Source of the DNA: Nostoc sp. KVJ3
GTDB taxonomy: Bacteria > Cyanobacteriota > Cyanobacteriia > Cyanobacteriales > Nostocaceae
Assembly: GCF_026127265.1 (NCBI RefSeq)
Contig: NZ_WWFG01000002.1
Coordinates: 3,162,001 to 3,226,000 of the forward strand
DNA: 64,000 bases
Reading direction: 5' to 3'
The notes under the pieces were generated by a model. The model saw nothing but the letters and a program-made list of their open reading frames with translations. It was not told the DNA's origin and did not search any database. The translations under genes were made by a program, and so were the position numbers. Positions 62,896 to 64,000 of this stretch are shown here, one piece after another (the stretch's first letter is position 1; each line of letters begins with the position of its first letter).

Positions 62896-64000
62896 ATGTT
62901 TAAAACAGTAGTAGGTCACAGTAACGATCCAGATTCTCTATCAGCAGTTGAAGAAGTTATTCAGCAATGTGCTAATTCTCTTGCAGGAGATATACCAAAA
63001 GCTGGGATTCTTTTTTCAGCAATTGACTTTGAACATCCTCTCATTTTGCAGCAAATTTATCAAGCTTTTCCGGGAATTGAGTTGATTGGTGGAACCACAG
63101 ATGGAGAAATTTCTTCAGTCTTAGAGTTTCAGCAGGACTCAATCACTTTAATGTTGTTTTGCTCAGACGAAGTTGAAATTCATGCAGGAGTTGGACGTAA
63201 AGTTTCAAGCGATCCAATTGCTGTAACTAAACAAGCTGTAGAGCAAGCCCAAGCAAAAAGCACCGCGACTCCAAGTCTATGTTTAACTCATCCAGAGAGT
63301 CTTACAATTAGTGGTGTATCTATATTAAATGGCTTAAAGTTAGCTCTGGGTCAAAATGTGCCAATATTCGGTGGTTTGGCAGGCGACCAGTCCAGATATC
63401 AAAATACATATCAATTTTTTCAAACAGAAGTATTAAGTGATTCTGTACCAATTCTGCTTTTTTCTGGCACAATATTGTTTTCTCATGGTGTTGCAAGTGG
63501 TTGGAATCCTATCGGTCAAACAAGTCAAGTGACTAAGGTGGATAAGAACATACTCTATGAAATAGATGGTAAACCAGCTTTAGATTTTTATCATCATTAT
63601 CTAGGTTTGCTTCCTCCTTCAATGGAATATCCTCTAGCAGTATTTGAGCGGGATGGAGACAAATTTTATATAAGAGCCCCTATTGCTTACAATCAGCAAT
63701 CTGGTAGCATCACCTTTTTTGCAGATATTCCCGATAAAGCTATTATTCAAATTGCAGAAGCAGGTTATGAAGATATTTTGGCAGCTTCCAAAGCATCATT
63801 CATGAATGCTTTAGATAATTATCCAGGTGCAGAACCAAGTGCTGTTTTATTTTTTTCATGTGTAGCTCGTCGGCAAATACTTGGTACTAGAGCAAAGGAA
63901 GAGTACCAGAATACAAAACTCTGTTGGGCTAACCATTTACCTGGTTGTGGATTTTATTCTTATGGAGAAATTGCTCCTATAGATCGAATTAGCCAGACAC
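62896..64000 (+). CDS. FIST-domain signal-sensing protein (partial, runs off the window)
   Basis: 368 codons open to the window end; no stop seen. Start ATG at 62896 (MFKTVVGHSNDPDSLSAVEE). FIST N-domain features: GILFSAIDFEHPLILQQIYQ, IELIGGTTDGEISS, and FIST_C region GRKVS... through YHHYLGLLPPSMEYPLAVFE and CGFYSYGEIAPIDR. Known role: FIST domains sense small ligands, often amino acids, in two-component and taxis proteins. It sits 32 bp after the REC-histidine kinase gene and is probably its sensor partner. A kinase or other output domain may follow beyond the edge. Confidence 0.9.
   Translation, partial: MFKTVVGHSNDPDSLSAVEEVIQQCANSLAGDIPKAGILFSAIDFEHPLILQQIYQAFPGIELIGGTTDGEISSVLEFQQDSITLMLFCSDEVEIHAGVGRKVSSDPIAVTKQAVEQAQAKSTATPSLCLTHPESLTISGVSILNGLKLALGQNVPIFGGLAGDQSRYQNTYQFFQTEVLSDSVPILLFSGTILFSHGVASGWNPIGQTSQVTKVDKNILYEIDGKPALDFYHHYLGLLPPSMEYPLAVFERDGDKFYIRAPIAYNQQSGSITFFADIPDKAIIQIAEAGYEDILAASKASFMNALDNYPGAEPSAVLFFSCVARRQILGTRAKEEYQNTKLCWANHLPGCGFYSYGEIAPIDRISQT

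Overview
The window comes from a filamentous, Nostoc-type cyanobacterium. Evidence in the sequence: very frequent HIP1 octamers (GCGATCGC), heptamer tandem repeats of the kind known from Nostoc/Anabaena, genes for photosystem subunits (Psb30/Ycf12 and PsaX), the proton-extrusion protein PcxA, and a high density of multi-domain sensory kinases. Most of the DNA is ordinary chromosomal gene content; the accessory part is concentrated in the first 10 kb.

Layout. 1-6.1 kb: a repeat-rich left edge, an FAD monooxygenase, a 42-bp minisatellite, a large LRR-Roco-TIR protein, and a 21-bp minisatellite bordered by diverged 42-bp units. 6.1-9.6 kb: a VapC-type toxin/antitoxin operon broken twice, the toxin by a TnpB element (1545 bp, carrying a divergent 46-aa ribbon-helix-helix-like gene) and the antitoxin by a DDE-transposase IS (1189 bp, 5-bp target duplication). 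Both original genes can be rebuilt in frame. 9.6-14.3 kb: an NAD salvage operon on the minus strand (pncB-nadD-nrtR-nadE) with a 29-bp palindrome in its leader, probably the NrtR operator. 14.6-22.7 kb: thrB, a coiled-coil protein, cheB/cheR-PAS, PPK2, a small membrane protein, pcxA and a broken kinase gene. 22.8-29.9 kb: a GT2-TPR protein, then an oxyanion-uptake operon (sulfate-binding-like protein, PstS, PstC, PstA, PstB), then a decayed UPF0175/PIN toxin-antitoxin pair. 30-35.5 kb: a secreted protein, recJ, psb30, a YkgJ-like protein, two half-size TMEM165/GDT1 transporters and a BtuF-like protein. 36-51 kb: a GAF-PAS histidine kinase, an MnmD-like methyltransferase, a REC-HD-GYP protein, glmU, a secreted protein, glpK, type-2 argC, larE, a histidine kinase/response regulator pair, natD, psaX and lipA. 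51-64 kb: a response regulator, a giant Ser/Thr kinase-ATPase-GAF-histidine kinase, a P450 plus terpene synthase mini-cluster, a REC-histidine kinase and a FIST-domain sensor protein that runs off the right edge.

Genes that work together: pncB, nadD, nadE and their predicted regulator NrtR; the pst operon with two binding proteins; cheB and cheR; terpene synthase and P450, surrounded by sensory kinases; the paired TMEM165 halves. The best candidates for new biology are the LRR-Roco-TIR protein inside related minisatellites, the TnpB element with its divergent RHH-like gene and predicted guide in vapC, the atypical anion loops of both binding proteins in the pst operon, and the terpene cluster with its signalling neighbours. 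All functional calls are from reading the sequence; no database search was run.
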